Shown piece after piece: positions 55,030-63,947 of a stretch of DNA of 64,000 bases. The translations under genes were made by a program, and so were the position numbers. This DNA is from an uncultured Burkholderiales bacterium (GTDB lineage Bacteria; Pseudomonadota; Gammaproteobacteria; Burkholderiales; Burkholderiaceae_C), in the NCBI GenBank assembly GCA_943908475.1, contig CALTTG010000012.1, positions 13,462-77,461 of the forward strand, given 5' to 3'. The first letter of the stretch is position 1; the number at the start of each line of letters is the position of its first letter. Under the pieces are notes generated by a model. That model ran no database searches. It worked only from the letters and a program-made list of their open reading frames with translations, and was not told the DNA's origin.

Positions 55030-55398
55030 ATGCCCACCATGCCCCTCAACGTCCTTGGCTCCGAGCTGCAGGCCTGCTCGTACGACCCCCTGACCGGCTT
55101 CTACCGCGACGGCTGCTGCAACACCGACATGCACGACCACGGCACGCACGTGATTTGCGCCCGTGTGACGGCCGACTTCCTGGCGTTCTCGCTCACCCGA
55201 GGCAATGACCTGTCCACACCGCGCCCCGAGTACCGCTTCCATGGCTTGCAACCGGGTGACCGGTGGTGCTTGTGCGCCCGACGTTGGCAGGAGGCCTTTG
55301 ATGCCGGGGTGGCCCCGCCGGTGCAGCTGGAAGCCACCCACATCAAAGCCCTCGAGGTGGTCACCCTGAACCAGCTTCTGGCCTGCGCCTTGAAGTGA
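55030..55398 (+). CDS. DUF2237 family protein
   Basis: This small cytoplasmic protein of 122 residues has the DUF2237 pattern: NVLGSELQACSYDPLTGFYR, DGCCNTDMHDHGTHVICARV, FLAFSLTRGNDLSTPRPEY and GDRWCLCARRWQEAFDAGVA. Cysteines and histidines are conserved in the family, which suggests metal binding. Function is unknown. Two ATG codons, 55030 and 55039, lie close together; the first is used. It follows the tRNA-Phe terminator and is 12 bp from the phosphatase gene, so it is probably transcribed with it. Confidence 0.85.
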   Translation: MPTMPLNVLGSELQACSYDPLTGFYRDGCCNTDMHDHGTHVICARVTADFLAFSLTRGNDLSTPRPEYRFHGLQPGDRWCLCARRWQEAFDAGVAPPVQLEATHIKALEVVTLNQLLACALK

Positions 55399-55410
55399 GG
55401 TCGGCGCCCC

Positions 55411-55995
55411 ATGAACCGCCGTGAATGGATCGCCCGAGGGGGTACCGCCGCACTGGGCCTGATGGCCTTGCCCTGGCCCTCCCCGGCCCTGACCACCGGT
55501 GAGGGGCGCGTGCTGCTGTTGCGACACGCGTTGGCCCCGGGCACCTTCGACCCGCCGGGGTTTGAGCCGGGCGACTGCCGCACGCAGCGCAACTTGAGTG
55601 CCGAGGGTCGGGCGCAGGCCCGTGCCATTGGGCAGTGGTTCGCACAGCATGGACCCGCCGTGACCACGGTGCGCAGCAGCCCCTGGTGTCGGTGCATGGA
55701 CACCGCCCGACTGGCCTTCGGTCGAGCCGAAGCTTGGGCCGATCTGGGCTCGCCCATCGAACTCTCGGCCACGCAACAACAACGCCAGATCGCAGCGCTG
55801 CAAGCCGCGCTGCAGGCCGTGACGGCGCAAGGCGGTGTGCATGTCTGGGTCACCCACATGTTCGTGCAAGACGACCTGACGGGTCAGAGCACGGCGGCGG
55901 GCGAGGGGCTGATGATCCAGGCAGGGGGTGATGGTCGCGTGCGTGTGCTGGCCCCCTGGTCAGCAGCTCAACCCGCCTGCCCCAGCAAGAGTTGA
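55411..55995 (+). CDS. Exported histidine phosphatase family protein
   Basis: The 194-residue protein begins with a twin-arginine-like signal (MNRREWIARGGTAALGLMAL) ending near PALTTGE, so it is exported or anchored. The histidine phosphatase core has the catalytic RHA in LLLRHALAPG, a second arginine in RSSPWCRCMDTARLAF, and a histidine in VWVTHMFVQ. It is similar to SixA/phosphoglycerate-mutase-like phosphatases; the substrate is unknown. Its 3' end overlaps the convergent TetR gene by 28 bases. Confidence 0.8.
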   Translation: MNRREWIARGGTAALGLMALPWPSPALTTGEGRVLLLRHALAPGTFDPPGFEPGDCRTQRNLSAEGRAQARAIGQWFAQHGPAVTTVRSSPWCRCMDTARLAFGRAEAWADLGSPIELSATQQQRQIAALQAALQAVTAQGGVHVWVTHMFVQDDLTGQSTAAGEGLMIQAGGDGRVRVLAPWSAAQPACPSKS

Positions 55996-56570
55996 CCCAA
56001 GATCAGCTTTTGACTCACGCCCTCGAGGTCACTCAGGCGGTCGGCTTGCCCATCTTCGATCTTGAACAAGATGAGTTCGTTGATGCCAGACACGATGGCC
56101 AACACCAGCTCCGGATCGAGTGGCGGCAGCGAAGGCGTGAGCCCCCGCTCGGCGTCGTAAGCGGCCAGCAGCATGTCCGCGAACTGCTGCAGCACGTCAC
56201 GTTTGGCCTTCATGCCTTCCGTGCCCAGGTACAGGATGTCGATGTACAAGCGCTTCATCAGGGCCGACTGGCTTTGCATGAACGACAGGTAGGCCCTGGA
56301 GCCACGCTGAATGCGCTCCAGCGCGGACAAGCCCTCCGCGCCTGAGGCCTCCCTCAACACGTCCAGCACCCGCGCACTGTTCTCCCGGTACAGCGCCAGG
56401 AAGCAGGCCTCTTTGTTGGCGAAGTGTTGGTAGAAGGTCCGCTTGGACACCCCTGCCTCTTTGACCACATCGTCGGCATACAGCTCAGACAACGCGCGCT
56501 GCTCCAACACCTTGGCCATGCCGGCAATCAAGCGGCTGCGGGGCGATGTGCCATCTGTCGTCAAGGCCAT
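55968..56570 (-). CDS. TetR-family repressor of the monooxygenase cassette
   Basis: This 200-residue TetR protein has its helix-turn-helix at about residues 12-58 (LYADDVVKEAGVSKRTFYQH) and a helical ligand domain. It is divergent from a Baeyer-Villiger-type monooxygenase gene with 78 bp between the starts. A perfect palindrome (56613-56628) lies between its -10 (GATAAT on the minus strand, 56605-56610) and -35 regions, so it probably represses itself and the cassette. The inducer is likely a substrate or product of the cassette. The ATG at 56570 starts at the usual place; the frame to 58163 is antisense. Confidence 0.85.
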   Translation of the reverse strand: MALTTDGTSPRSRLIAGMAKVLEQRALSELYADDVVKEAGVSKRTFYQHFANKEACFLALYRENSARVLDVLREASGAEGLSALERIQRGSRAYLSFMQSQSALMKRLYIDILYLGTEGMKAKRDVLQQFADMLLAAYDAERGLTPSLPPLDPELVLAIVSGINELILFKIEDGQADRLSDLEGVSQKLILGQLLLGQAG

Positions 56571-56612
56571 GAATGAGTGGGGGAAATGCGAGCGCGGGGG
56601 GTGAATTATCGC

Positions 56613-56628
56613 GGTACACTTTTGTACC
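56613..56628. promoter_or_regulatory. Palindromic operator between tetR and the monooxygenase gene
   Basis: GGTACA-CTTT-TGTACC is a perfect 6-4-6 inverted repeat. It falls in the -10/-35 spacer of the minus-strand promoter (GATAAT at 56605-56610) and about 20 bp before the monooxygenase start. It is a good candidate for TetR binding, but it is a single site. Confidence 0.65.
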
Positions 56629-56648
56629 ACTTTCGATATCGTCGTGCC

Positions 56649-58157
56649 ATGACTCCGCAAAACGTCTGTTCTTCGTCCACCCCGAGCGTCTCCACCCGAG
56701 TGGCCATCGTTGGCTCGGGCTTTGGCGGCCTGGCGGCGGCCCATCATCTGAAGCAGGCCGGCATCGATGATTTCATCATCCTCGAACGTGCAGGCGACGT
56801 CGGTGGCGTGTGGCGAGACAACAGCTACCCCGGTTGCGCTTGCGATGTGCAGTCCCACCTGTACTCGTTCTCGTTTGCGCCCAACCCGGACTGGAGCCGC
56901 GCGTTTTCGCCTCAGGCCGAGATCCATGCCTACCTGCAACGCTGCGCCCAGTCCTTGGGCTTGATGCCGCACGTCCGACTGAACCACGAGGTCCGCCAAG
57001 CCGCCTGGGACGACACCAGTGGCACCTGGCTCATCCAGACCTCCGCCGGGCCCATCCGGGCACAACATTTGGTGGGCGGGTTTGGCTCCTTGAGCGACCC
57101 AATGATCCCCAAGCTCCGTGGCGTGGAAAGCTTCAAGGGCGAGGTGTTCCATTCCGCCCACTGGCCGCGCGAATTCAACCCCAGAGGCAAGCGAATCGCC
57201 GTCGTGGGCACGGGCGCTTCGGCCTTGCAGTTCATCCCGGCCATCCAGCCTGAGGTGGCCCAGCTGCATGTGTTCCAGCGCACTCCCCCTTGGGTCCTGC
57301 CGCGCCACGATGGCCCCATCTCGCGCACGGCACGCACCTTGTACCGAACGCTGCCCTGGTTGCAAAAGCTGGCGCGGGCCAAGGTTTACCTTCACCGCGA
57401 AGCGCTGGCCCTGGGCTTTTTGAACCCTCGGCTGATGGCCGCCACACAAGCCAAGGCCCTCAAGCACATGCATGCGGCGGTGAAAGACCCCGCACTGCGC
57501 CGCAAGCTGACGCCCGACTACACCTTGGGGTGCAAACGCATCCTGATTTCGAACACCTACTACCCTGCCCTCGCCCAAGGCAACGTCGAGGTGATCACCG
57601 AAGGCGTCCAGCAAGTGACGCCCCATGGCATCGTCGGGGAGGATGGGGTGTTGAGGCCGGTGGATGCCATCATCTATGGCACCGGCTTTCAAACGAAGGA
57701 CCTGCCCTTCACCCACCTGATCACCGATGCCAACGGTCGCACCTTGGCATCGGCCTGGCAAGGCAGCCCGAAAGCCTACATGGGCACCACGGTTCACGGC
57801 TTTCCCAACCTGTACTTGCTGCACGGCCCCAACATCGGACTGGGGCACACCTCGGTGGTCTACATGCTGGAGGCTCAGGCCCGGCACATCGTGGGGGTGA
57901 TCCAGCGGGCCATGTCCAAAGGCTGCCAGGTGGTGGAGCCCACCGCGCAAGCCCAGCAGCGTTTCCTGGCGCAGATCGAACAAAGAATGTGCGGCACCGT
58001 GTGGGTGGCGGGGGGTTGCGAAAGCTGGTACCTGGACGAAACCGGTCGCAACTCCAGCATCTGGCCTGGGTTCACCTTCAGCTACGCGCGTGCCGCCAGC
58101 CAGGTCGTCGACCGCGACTACACCTGGCGTGGGCTGGGCGCTCCGGTCAAGGCATGA
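56649..58157 (+). CDS. Flavin-containing / Baeyer-Villiger-type monooxygenase
   Basis: This 502-residue flavoprotein has an FAD Rossmann motif GSGFGG at residues 22-27 and an NADPH Rossmann motif VVGTGASALQFIP near 185. Between them at about 162-173 is FKGEVFHSAHWP, an exact match to the Baeyer-Villiger fingerprint FxGxxxHxxxW. The enzyme should insert oxygen next to a ketone to give an ester, using NADPH and O2. The ATG at 56649 starts the family N-terminus; the upstream ATG at 56577 lies inside the regulatory region. It overlaps the hydrolase gene as ATGA. Confidence 0.88.
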   Translation: MTPQNVCSSSTPSVSTRVAIVGSGFGGLAAAHHLKQAGIDDFIILERAGDVGGVWRDNSYPGCACDVQSHLYSFSFAPNPDWSRAFSPQAEIHAYLQRCAQSLGLMPHVRLNHEVRQAAWDDTSGTWLIQTSAGPIRAQHLVGGFGSLSDPMIPKLRGVESFKGEVFHSAHWPREFNPRGKRIAVVGTGASALQFIPAIQPEVAQLHVFQRTPPWVLPRHDGPISRTARTLYRTLPWLQKLARAKVYLHREALALGFLNPRLMAATQAKALKHMHAAVKDPALRRKLTPDYTLGCKRILISNTYYPALAQGNVEVITEGVQQVTPHGIVGEDGVLRPVDAIIYGTGFQTKDLPFTHLITDANGRTLASAWQGSPKAYMGTTVHGFPNLYLLHGPNIGLGHTSVVYMLEAQARHIVGVIQRAMSKGCQVVEPTAQAQQRFLAQIEQRMCGTVWVAGGCESWYLDETGRNSSIWPGFTFSYARAASQVVDRDYTWRGLGAPVKA

Positions 58158-59182
58158 GTGCACCCCACCTCAAGGGCCGCCTGCTGCGCGGCCTGGATCG
58201 GTGGATGGGCGCCAGCGCTCATCGGGGGAAGCCGCAGACGCACGCCCCAGCCCCCCTGTCCCCGTTGTTGCAGGTGCTGCGGCGACTTCGGCGCCTGACC
58301 CCCAAGGATCCGACGGTGCTGGCCATGCGTCGCCGGTTCGCAGCCGACATGGCCGCATTTCGAGTGGGCTTTCCCATCGGCAGCACCGAGGACGTGAGCA
58401 TTCCGGTCAATCACGGCCACTTGCCTGCCCGCCTGTACCGCCCCCGGTCTCCCGTCCCGGGCACCCCCCTGATGGTGTACTTCCACGGTGGCGGCTTTGT
58501 CATGGACGACTTGGACACCCACGACGACGCGTGTCGGCTGTTGTGCGAATCCAGTGGCATGCCCTTGTTGGCCGTGGCCTATCGACTGGCTCCCGAAGCC
58601 GCCTTCCCGGCCGCTGTGGACGACGCCGTGGCAAGCGTGCAATGGGCGCGCTCCCAGCTCCACGCCTTGGACGCCCAAGGCGGCTTGGCCGTGGGGGGTG
58701 ACAGCGCAGGCGCCAACCTGGCCGCCGTGAGCGCCCTCAGCCTGGCCCGAGAAGGCCATCGGCTGGTCGCACAATTGCTGATCTACCCAGGCACCGACCT
58801 GTCGCGGGTCTGGCCGTCCCACCAGACGATGGGCTCGGGCTACTTCCTGGACCAGTCCGAGCGACAGCGCTTCTACCTCGCCTACCTGGGTGATGTCGAT
58901 GCGCGGTCGGCAGACCCTCGGGTGTCGCCCTTGCTGGCCAGTGTGCCGCCTGACATGCCGCCCGCGCTGGTCGTGACCGCTGGCTACGACATGCTCAAGG
59001 ACGAAGGTCAGGCCTATGCCCGCCACCTGCTGGCCGCGGGCGTCAACGTTCAACACCTGCACTTCCCCCGACTGGGCCACGCGTTCCTCAACCTCGCCAG
59101 CGTCCACCGCGAATCGCGCGGGGCGGTCGAGCAGGTGGCGCAGGCCTGGAAGGCATTGACATTCCCCCGGAGATCGACATGA
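58154..59182 (+). CDS. Alpha/beta hydrolase (HSL-like esterase)
   Basis: This 342-residue esterase of the hormone-sensitive-lipase family has an oxyanion motif HGGGF at about residue 113 and a nucleophile S184 in VGGDSAGANLAA. The acid residue is in the YDMLKDEGQ region, and the histidine is in LGHAFLN. It should hydrolyse the ester made by the neighbouring monooxygenase. It starts by ATGA overlap with it and ends by ATGA overlap with the dehydrogenase gene, so all three are tightly coupled. There is no signal peptide. Confidence 0.88.
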   Translation: MSAPHLKGRLLRGLDRWMGASAHRGKPQTHAPAPLSPLLQVLRRLRRLTPKDPTVLAMRRRFAADMAAFRVGFPIGSTEDVSIPVNHGHLPARLYRPRSPVPGTPLMVYFHGGGFVMDDLDTHDDACRLLCESSGMPLLAVAYRLAPEAAFPAAVDDAVASVQWARSQLHALDAQGGLAVGGDSAGANLAAVSALSLAREGHRLVAQLLIYPGTDLSRVWPSHQTMGSGYFLDQSERQRFYLAYLGDVDARSADPRVSPLLASVPPDMPPALVVTAGYDMLKDEGQAYARHLLAAGVNVQHLHFPRLGHAFLNLASVHRESRGAVEQVAQAWKALTFPRRST

Positions 59183-59997
59183 GCCACACCGCATTTGACC
59201 AGCAGGTCGTCTGGATCACAGGCGCCTCCAGAGGCATTGGGGCTGCGTTGGCCCAGGCCTTTGCCGCCCGAGGCGCCCGACTGATCTTGTCGGCCCCCGA
59301 ATCGGAGGGCCCGGGGCTGGCGCAGACCTTGGCCCAGTGCCAAAGCCTGAGCCCGCCTGGCGTCGCACACCGGATCGAAGCCTTTGACCTGTCCTCCCCA
59401 GAAGACATCTCGAAGGCCCATGACCGGGTGACATCGAGCGGGTGGCCCGTGGATGTCTTGGTGCACAACGCCGGCATCACGCACCGCTCCATGGCCCTGG
59501 ACACCCATCTGGACGTGGACCGCAAGGTGATGGCCGTGAACTACTTCGGCCCGGTGCAACTGACCAAACTGGTCGCGCCCGACATGATTCGCCGAGGGCG
59601 GGGTCAGATCGTGGCCGTGGCCAGCGTGCTGGGCCTGATCGCCACGCCTCACCGTTCAGCCTACATCGCCGCCAAGCACGCTTTGCATGGATTTTTTGAA
59701 GCCTTGCGCACCGAGACCCTGGATCAGGGCCTGCACGTGATGTTGGCCTACCCCGGCTTTGTGAACACCGACATCTCGGTGCATGCCCTCACGGCCGAGG
59801 GAGGAAGGCATGGCAAACAGGACCCGGGGCAATCTCGGGCCATGCCGCCAGAGCACGTGGCCCAGGCCATCGTCCGGGGCCTGGCACGACGCCAACCCAG
59901 GCTGCTGATCACGGGCAAAGAGGGTTGGCTGGTGCACCTCCAACGTTTGGCACCCAGCTTGGTCACGCGCATCGTTCGCCGCGTGGCCACCACTTGA
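59179..59997 (+). CDS. Short-chain dehydrogenase/reductase
   Basis: This 272-residue SDR has the dinucleotide motif TGASRGIGAALAQAF at residues 13-27, HNAGITHRSM, and the catalytic YxxxK as SAYIAAKHALHGF with a preceding serine in VAVASVLGLI. It resembles the DHRS7-type and hydroxysteroid dehydrogenases. In this cassette it would oxidise an alcohol to the ketone used by the monooxygenase, or the alcohol freed by the esterase. It is coupled to the hydrolase and followed by the convergent YhaN-like gene 26 bp away. Confidence 0.85.
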   Translation: MSHTAFDQQVVWITGASRGIGAALAQAFAARGARLILSAPESEGPGLAQTLAQCQSLSPPGVAHRIEAFDLSSPEDISKAHDRVTSSGWPVDVLVHNAGITHRSMALDTHLDVDRKVMAVNYFGPVQLTKLVAPDMIRRGRGQIVAVASVLGLIATPHRSAYIAAKHALHGFFEALRTETLDQGLHVMLAYPGFVNTDISVHALTAEGGRHGKQDPGQSRAMPPEHVAQAIVRGLARRQPRLLITGKEGWLVHLQRLAPSLVTRIVRRVATT

Positions 59998-60023
59998 TCG
60001 GCTCGCTGGCCGACCCAGGCGCG

Positions 60024-62714
60024 TCAGGGCGGCAGCACCACAGGCACCACCCCCATGTCGCGCCAGAGCTCTGGATGACAACTGAACAGCAGCACTTGGT
60101 GGCGTTGTGACGCGTCGAACACCACACGCTTCATCAAGCCCAGGCGGTGGGTGTCGCTGTGCACCAGGGCATCGTCCAAGATGATGAGCGTGGGGCGGCC
60201 TGCCTCGCGCAGCAGGTCGGCGTAAGCCAGGCGGCTGACCAGTGCCAACTGTTCACGAGCCCCAAAGCTCAACGCTTCAAACTCCCCCACCTCGGCCAGG
60301 CCCGACGGGCCCGAGCGGGTGAGCTCGGTGGGCACCAGTGAGTGGCTGAGGCTCACACCCGCCCCCGGGAACAGCAAGCTCAGGTATCGCTGCAAGTGCC
60401 GCAACAGGGGGGCTTGCAATCGGTCCAAGGCCGCTTGCCGCTTGGCCTGCAGCTTGCGAACCAACAGGGCAAGCGCATTGGCGCGCAATTGCAACTCGGC
60501 GTGACGTCGCTGCGCTCTGGCCAGTTCGCCCTGGCTCAAGGCCAACGCTTCCTCCAGGCCCTCTGCACCTTGCTGCGCCAACGACTGTGACAGCAGGGCC
60601 ATGTGTGTGGCGCGCTGCTGATGGCGCTGCACAGCTTGCGTGAGGCTGAGCTCCAGGCGGACCACGTCTTGCGACAAGATGTCCGGACGCGACCGCTGCA
60701 ATTGCGCCTGCCACTGCGCCACCCGGCTGGTGTGTGCTTGCGCCTCGGCCTGGACCGCCACCCATTGGGCTTGCGCCTGGGCCTGCAACGACTGGCGCTC
60801 TGGCGCGTTGAGCTGCTGATCCATCGCCTGCCACTCTCGCTCCGCCGCATCCAGTTGGGCGCTGAGTGCCGCTCGACGCGTTTGCGCCGCCAGGGAGGCG
60901 GCGCCGGCCTGCGCCTGCGCCTGTCGCGCTTGGGCCACTTGCGCCTCCGCGGCCGACAAGCTCCAGGTGGGCCCATCTGACGGGTCGTCATGCGGCTGAA
61001 CCGCATCGGCGAGGTCGGCCAACGCTTGCGTGGCGCGAGCCAGTTCGTGCTGGCGCCGGTTCACCTGAGCCTCCAAGGCTCCCACGCCTTGGGGCGCCAG
61101 CAGTGCCAATGCTTGCTGCGCCAATTGCCAATGGTGCGTCTGTTGCGCCTGTTGTTCGAAACGGTGCTCGGCATGGGCGAGGTCGGCGTCCCCCATGCGT
61201 TGCAGGGCGTCGCTCAACGCGGCCTCGGCCTGCTCCAGGCGCTTGGCCATTTCACCCAGGTCCTCGCCACCGGGTTGAATGCGCAACGTGCCCACGCCCT
61301 GACACACCACCGTGGTCGTGCGGCTCAGCAGGCGCTCGCCCTGACCTTGCAGGTGCTCAGCCCCAGAGGAGCTTTCGAGCCTCAATGACTGCCCCGGCAA
61401 CACATCGAACGCAATGCGCGTGGCCAGGTCCTGCATGCGCAGTCGCAACTGATGGGCCTCACGGTCGAGCTGACGCAATCGCTGCAAGTCTGAAGACGAT
61501 CCGCGCTGGCGATTGACCTGTTCAAGCGCGGCTTGCACCGCAGCCTCGGCCTCTCGGGCACGCATCAAGGTGGACTGTTCGGTCGAGAGGGCTGCCGCAT
61601 GGGCATCACGTTGCTGAACCCACTGCTGTCGTTGCGCCACCTGATGGGCGTGGCGCCAGCGTTGCTGGGCCTGCGTGAGCGCCACCTCAGCCACCTGCAA
61701 CTGTTGCTGGGCGGTCTGGACCTGCGCTTCGGCCAGCTGACATTGGGCACGCACCTGGTCGACGTGACGGCGGCGTTGCTCGGCCTGCTCGGCCTGCTGT
61801 GACAAGTGCGTCAATTGCTGGAGCAACAAAGCCTGACGCGCCTCACAGTGTGCCAACTGCTGCTGGGCGTCCTGGAGTTGCTGAGCGGCCTGCTCCGCTT
61901 GCTTCAAGGCCTGCCGAGCGTCGTCCAGCTGAACCTGCAGACGCGTCCAGGGCTGATCGGCCTCGTCTTGCTGATGCTCTGCTCGCCATTGGGCCAGTTG
62001 GTCCACTTGCTGCCGATAGGTTTGCACCTTGTCCTGCAAGGCGCGGACATCGGCTTGCAAGCGTTCCACACTTTGCGCCACCTCGAGCAAAGGGCCCTTG
62101 GGTCGCCCCGTGCCGGTGAGCAACTGGTCGCGCTGTTCGAGGAGGGCATTGAGCACCGCATCACCGCCGGTGGCGGTCAAGGCCGCGGCATCGGTCGACT
62201 GCAGGTGACGCTGCAGGGCCTGGTGCAAGTGCCCCTGCGCATGACTGGCCGCCTCCTGCAGGGCCTGGCCACCGCCCTGCTCCACCCACAACAGCCCCGG
62301 GATGCCCCAATGCTCGGGCTTGCTGGCGCCTTTGCCCGCATGGGCAAAACCCATCAGCTGGGCCAGATGGTCCTCCGCCTCGGTGCCCAACCAACTCGAG
62401 GTCCCCAGGCGGAGGTCACAGCGGGCCTTGCTGCCCAGGAACGATTTGCTCAAGAGACCCGACTGACCGTCCAGCTCGAAGGCGATGTCCACACTGGGCG
62501 TGGCCCCACTGTCACCCCAGGGTCTCAGGTCATCCACCACCTTGGAGCGGTGGCGCTCGAAAAATGCCGCGCGAATGGCACGCACCAAGGTGCTCTTGCC
62601 GGCTTCGTTGGGCCCGGTGATCAGGTTGAGCCCGGGCTGCAGATCACGCAGCTCGAACGAGGTCCGGAATCGGCGCAGTTGGGCCACTTTGAGGTGGGTC
62701 AGGCGCAGGCTCAT
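60024..62714 (-). CDS. YhaN-like SMC/SbcC-type AAA ATPase
   Basis: This 896-residue protein has an N-terminal ABC half (Walker A GPNEAGKSTLVRAIRAAFFE near residue 34), two long glutamine/alanine-rich coiled-coil arms, a central insert with VLPGQSLRLESS and TLRIQPGGEDLG (probably beta-rich), and a C-terminal half with the signature LSFGAREQLALVSRLAYADL and Walker B PTLIILDDALVHSD. It lacks the CxxC zinc hook of SbcC/Rad50 at the arm tip. The layout matches the YhaN-type family that works with YhaO-type nucleases. The ATG at 62714 overlaps the nuclease gene as ATGA. A DNA repair role is probable but not proven. Confidence 0.78.
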   Translation of the reverse strand: MSLRLTHLKVAQLRRFRTSFELRDLQPGLNLITGPNEAGKSTLVRAIRAAFFERHRSKVVDDLRPWGDSGATPSVDIAFELDGQSGLLSKSFLGSKARCDLRLGTSSWLGTEAEDHLAQLMGFAHAGKGASKPEHWGIPGLLWVEQGGGQALQEAASHAQGHLHQALQRHLQSTDAAALTATGGDAVLNALLEQRDQLLTGTGRPKGPLLEVAQSVERLQADVRALQDKVQTYRQQVDQLAQWRAEHQQDEADQPWTRLQVQLDDARQALKQAEQAAQQLQDAQQQLAHCEARQALLLQQLTHLSQQAEQAEQRRRHVDQVRAQCQLAEAQVQTAQQQLQVAEVALTQAQQRWRHAHQVAQRQQWVQQRDAHAAALSTEQSTLMRAREAEAAVQAALEQVNRQRGSSSDLQRLRQLDREAHQLRLRMQDLATRIAFDVLPGQSLRLESSSGAEHLQGQGERLLSRTTTVVCQGVGTLRIQPGGEDLGEMAKRLEQAEAALSDALQRMGDADLAHAEHRFEQQAQQTHHWQLAQQALALLAPQGVGALEAQVNRRQHELARATQALADLADAVQPHDDPSDGPTWSLSAAEAQVAQARQAQAQAGAASLAAQTRRAALSAQLDAAEREWQAMDQQLNAPERQSLQAQAQAQWVAVQAEAQAHTSRVAQWQAQLQRSRPDILSQDVVRLELSLTQAVQRHQQRATHMALLSQSLAQQGAEGLEEALALSQGELARAQRRHAELQLRANALALLVRKLQAKRQAALDRLQAPLLRHLQRYLSLLFPGAGVSLSHSLVPTELTRSGPSGLAEVGEFEALSFGAREQLALVSRLAYADLLREAGRPTLIILDDALVHSDTHRLGLMKRVVFDASQRHQVLLFSCHPELWRDMGVVPVVLPP

Positions 62715-63901
62715 GGGGCCACTCCTTGGCGCTGCGCCAGCAAACCCGCAAGGATGGACAGTGCCTCCCGGTGAACGGCGGGTTCGAGCGTGTCGGAAGG
62801 CTGCGTGCCCGCGCCCGACTGCGCCTCCCGCAACTCGGCGATCACCTCGGCCAGGTAGCCGTCGGCCTGCAACTGAGCGAGGTCCTCGTCGGTGGGGGTC
62901 AGTCGCAACTGAGACCGCTCGACACCCAAGTGCCTCGCCCGCGCAGTGGCCGCCCCCAAGGCCACTTCCAGGCGTTGTTGACCGGCCAGGTCCAACTGGC
63001 CCGACAAGGTCAAGCTCAGCACCGCGTGCGCCGGCAGCGCCAACAACGCCGCCACCAACTCGTCCAGGTCGGAGCTCACCTGCAGCCGATGTTCCCAAGC
63101 CATCCACACATGACGGGCCGTGGGCATCGGCGTGACCTGAGGCACATCGCCGGGCGCATCCACGCGCACGAGCAAGGCCTGCCCAGCGCCGTTGGACTTG
63201 AACCGGTCGGGCTCGGGCGTGCCGCTGTACCAGGTGCGGTCATCGATCTGCCGACAACCATGCCAATCGCCCAGGGCCAGGTAGTCGAGTCGCGCCCGTT
63301 GCGCACGGTCCGGTGCGATCGGGTTGGGTGAATCGATGCCCTCGGCCAGCAGGCCCTGGACGCTGCCGTGGGCCAACCCGACGCGAACCCACCCAGGCGG
63401 CGTGACCGCGGCATCGAACCAGGCGGTGGTGTCGTCAAACGTGTGCCGCTGCCGCAGCGGCGCTGGCAAGACCGCCAAGCCGACATGGGCCAGCAGCACG
63501 GGCTCCGGACTCAACGCCAGGTGCACATGCCCCGGCACGACGCCCAGGCGCTGGGCCCTCGTCCAGACACTTTCGGCCAACGCGGCATCGTGGTTACCCG
63601 GCATCAACACCCAATGACCCGAGAACCCCAGCATGGCGTTGAACATCCGACGGATGGTGCGCTCAGAAACCGTTTGCACATCGAACACATCCCCCGCCAC
63701 CAGCACGGCATCGACCTGCAGCTCGGTCGCACGCGCCGCCAGTCGCTCCACCGCAGCGAGACGCGCCTCGGCCAGGGGCACGGCGTCCTCTTCGGGGAAG
63801 GTGTGGAACTGACGTCCGATCTGCCAATCGGCGGTGTGGATGAAGGTGGGCAAGGTGCGTCCTGGTTGAGTGTGCGGCTTCGTGCTGCGGTCGTGCGCCA
63901 T
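62711..63901 (-). CDS. SbcD/YhaO-like metallophosphoesterase nuclease
   Basis: This 396-residue protein has a Mre11/SbcD-type metallophosphoesterase core: FIHTADWQIG, VAGDVFDVQTVSE, MPGNHDAALAES, VGLAHGSVQGL and YLALGDWHGCRQ. It is followed by a shorter C-terminal domain. It should cut DNA ends in complex with the partner ATPase. The start at ATG 63901 is preferred because a promoter (TTGCAC-17-TATAGC) lies just upstream. The ATG at 63937 lies within that promoter. The gene opens a two-gene operon with the YhaN-like ATPase, and its promoter overlaps that of tRNA-Gly on the other strand. Confidence 0.82.
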   Translation of the reverse strand: MAHDRSTKPHTQPGRTLPTFIHTADWQIGRQFHTFPEEDAVPLAEARLAAVERLAARATELQVDAVLVAGDVFDVQTVSERTIRRMFNAMLGFSGHWVLMPGNHDAALAESVWTRAQRLGVVPGHVHLALSPEPVLLAHVGLAVLPAPLRQRHTFDDTTAWFDAAVTPPGWVRVGLAHGSVQGLLAEGIDSPNPIAPDRAQRARLDYLALGDWHGCRQIDDRTWYSGTPEPDRFKSNGAGQALLVRVDAPGDVPQVTPMPTARHVWMAWEHRLQVSSDLDELVAALLALPAHAVLSLTLSGQLDLAGQQRLEVALGAATARARHLGVERSQLRLTPTDEDLAQLQADGYLAEVIAELREAQSGAGTQPSDTLEPAVHREALSILAGLLAQRQGVAP

Positions 63902-63917
63902 TGTCCCAAAAGTCTGT

Positions 63918-63946
63918 GCTATAGTTTCGTTCTGCACTCAGTGCAA
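63918..63946 (-). promoter_or_regulatory. Promoter of the YhaO/YhaN-like operon
   Basis: On the minus strand TTGCAC (63941-63946) and TATAGC (63918-63923) are exactly 17 bp apart. Transcription would start near 63911, only about 10 bases before the ATG at 63901. On the plus strand TATAGT at 63920-63925 may serve tRNA-Gly, so the two promoters appear to overlap. Confidence 0.65.
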
Positions 63947-63947
63947 T

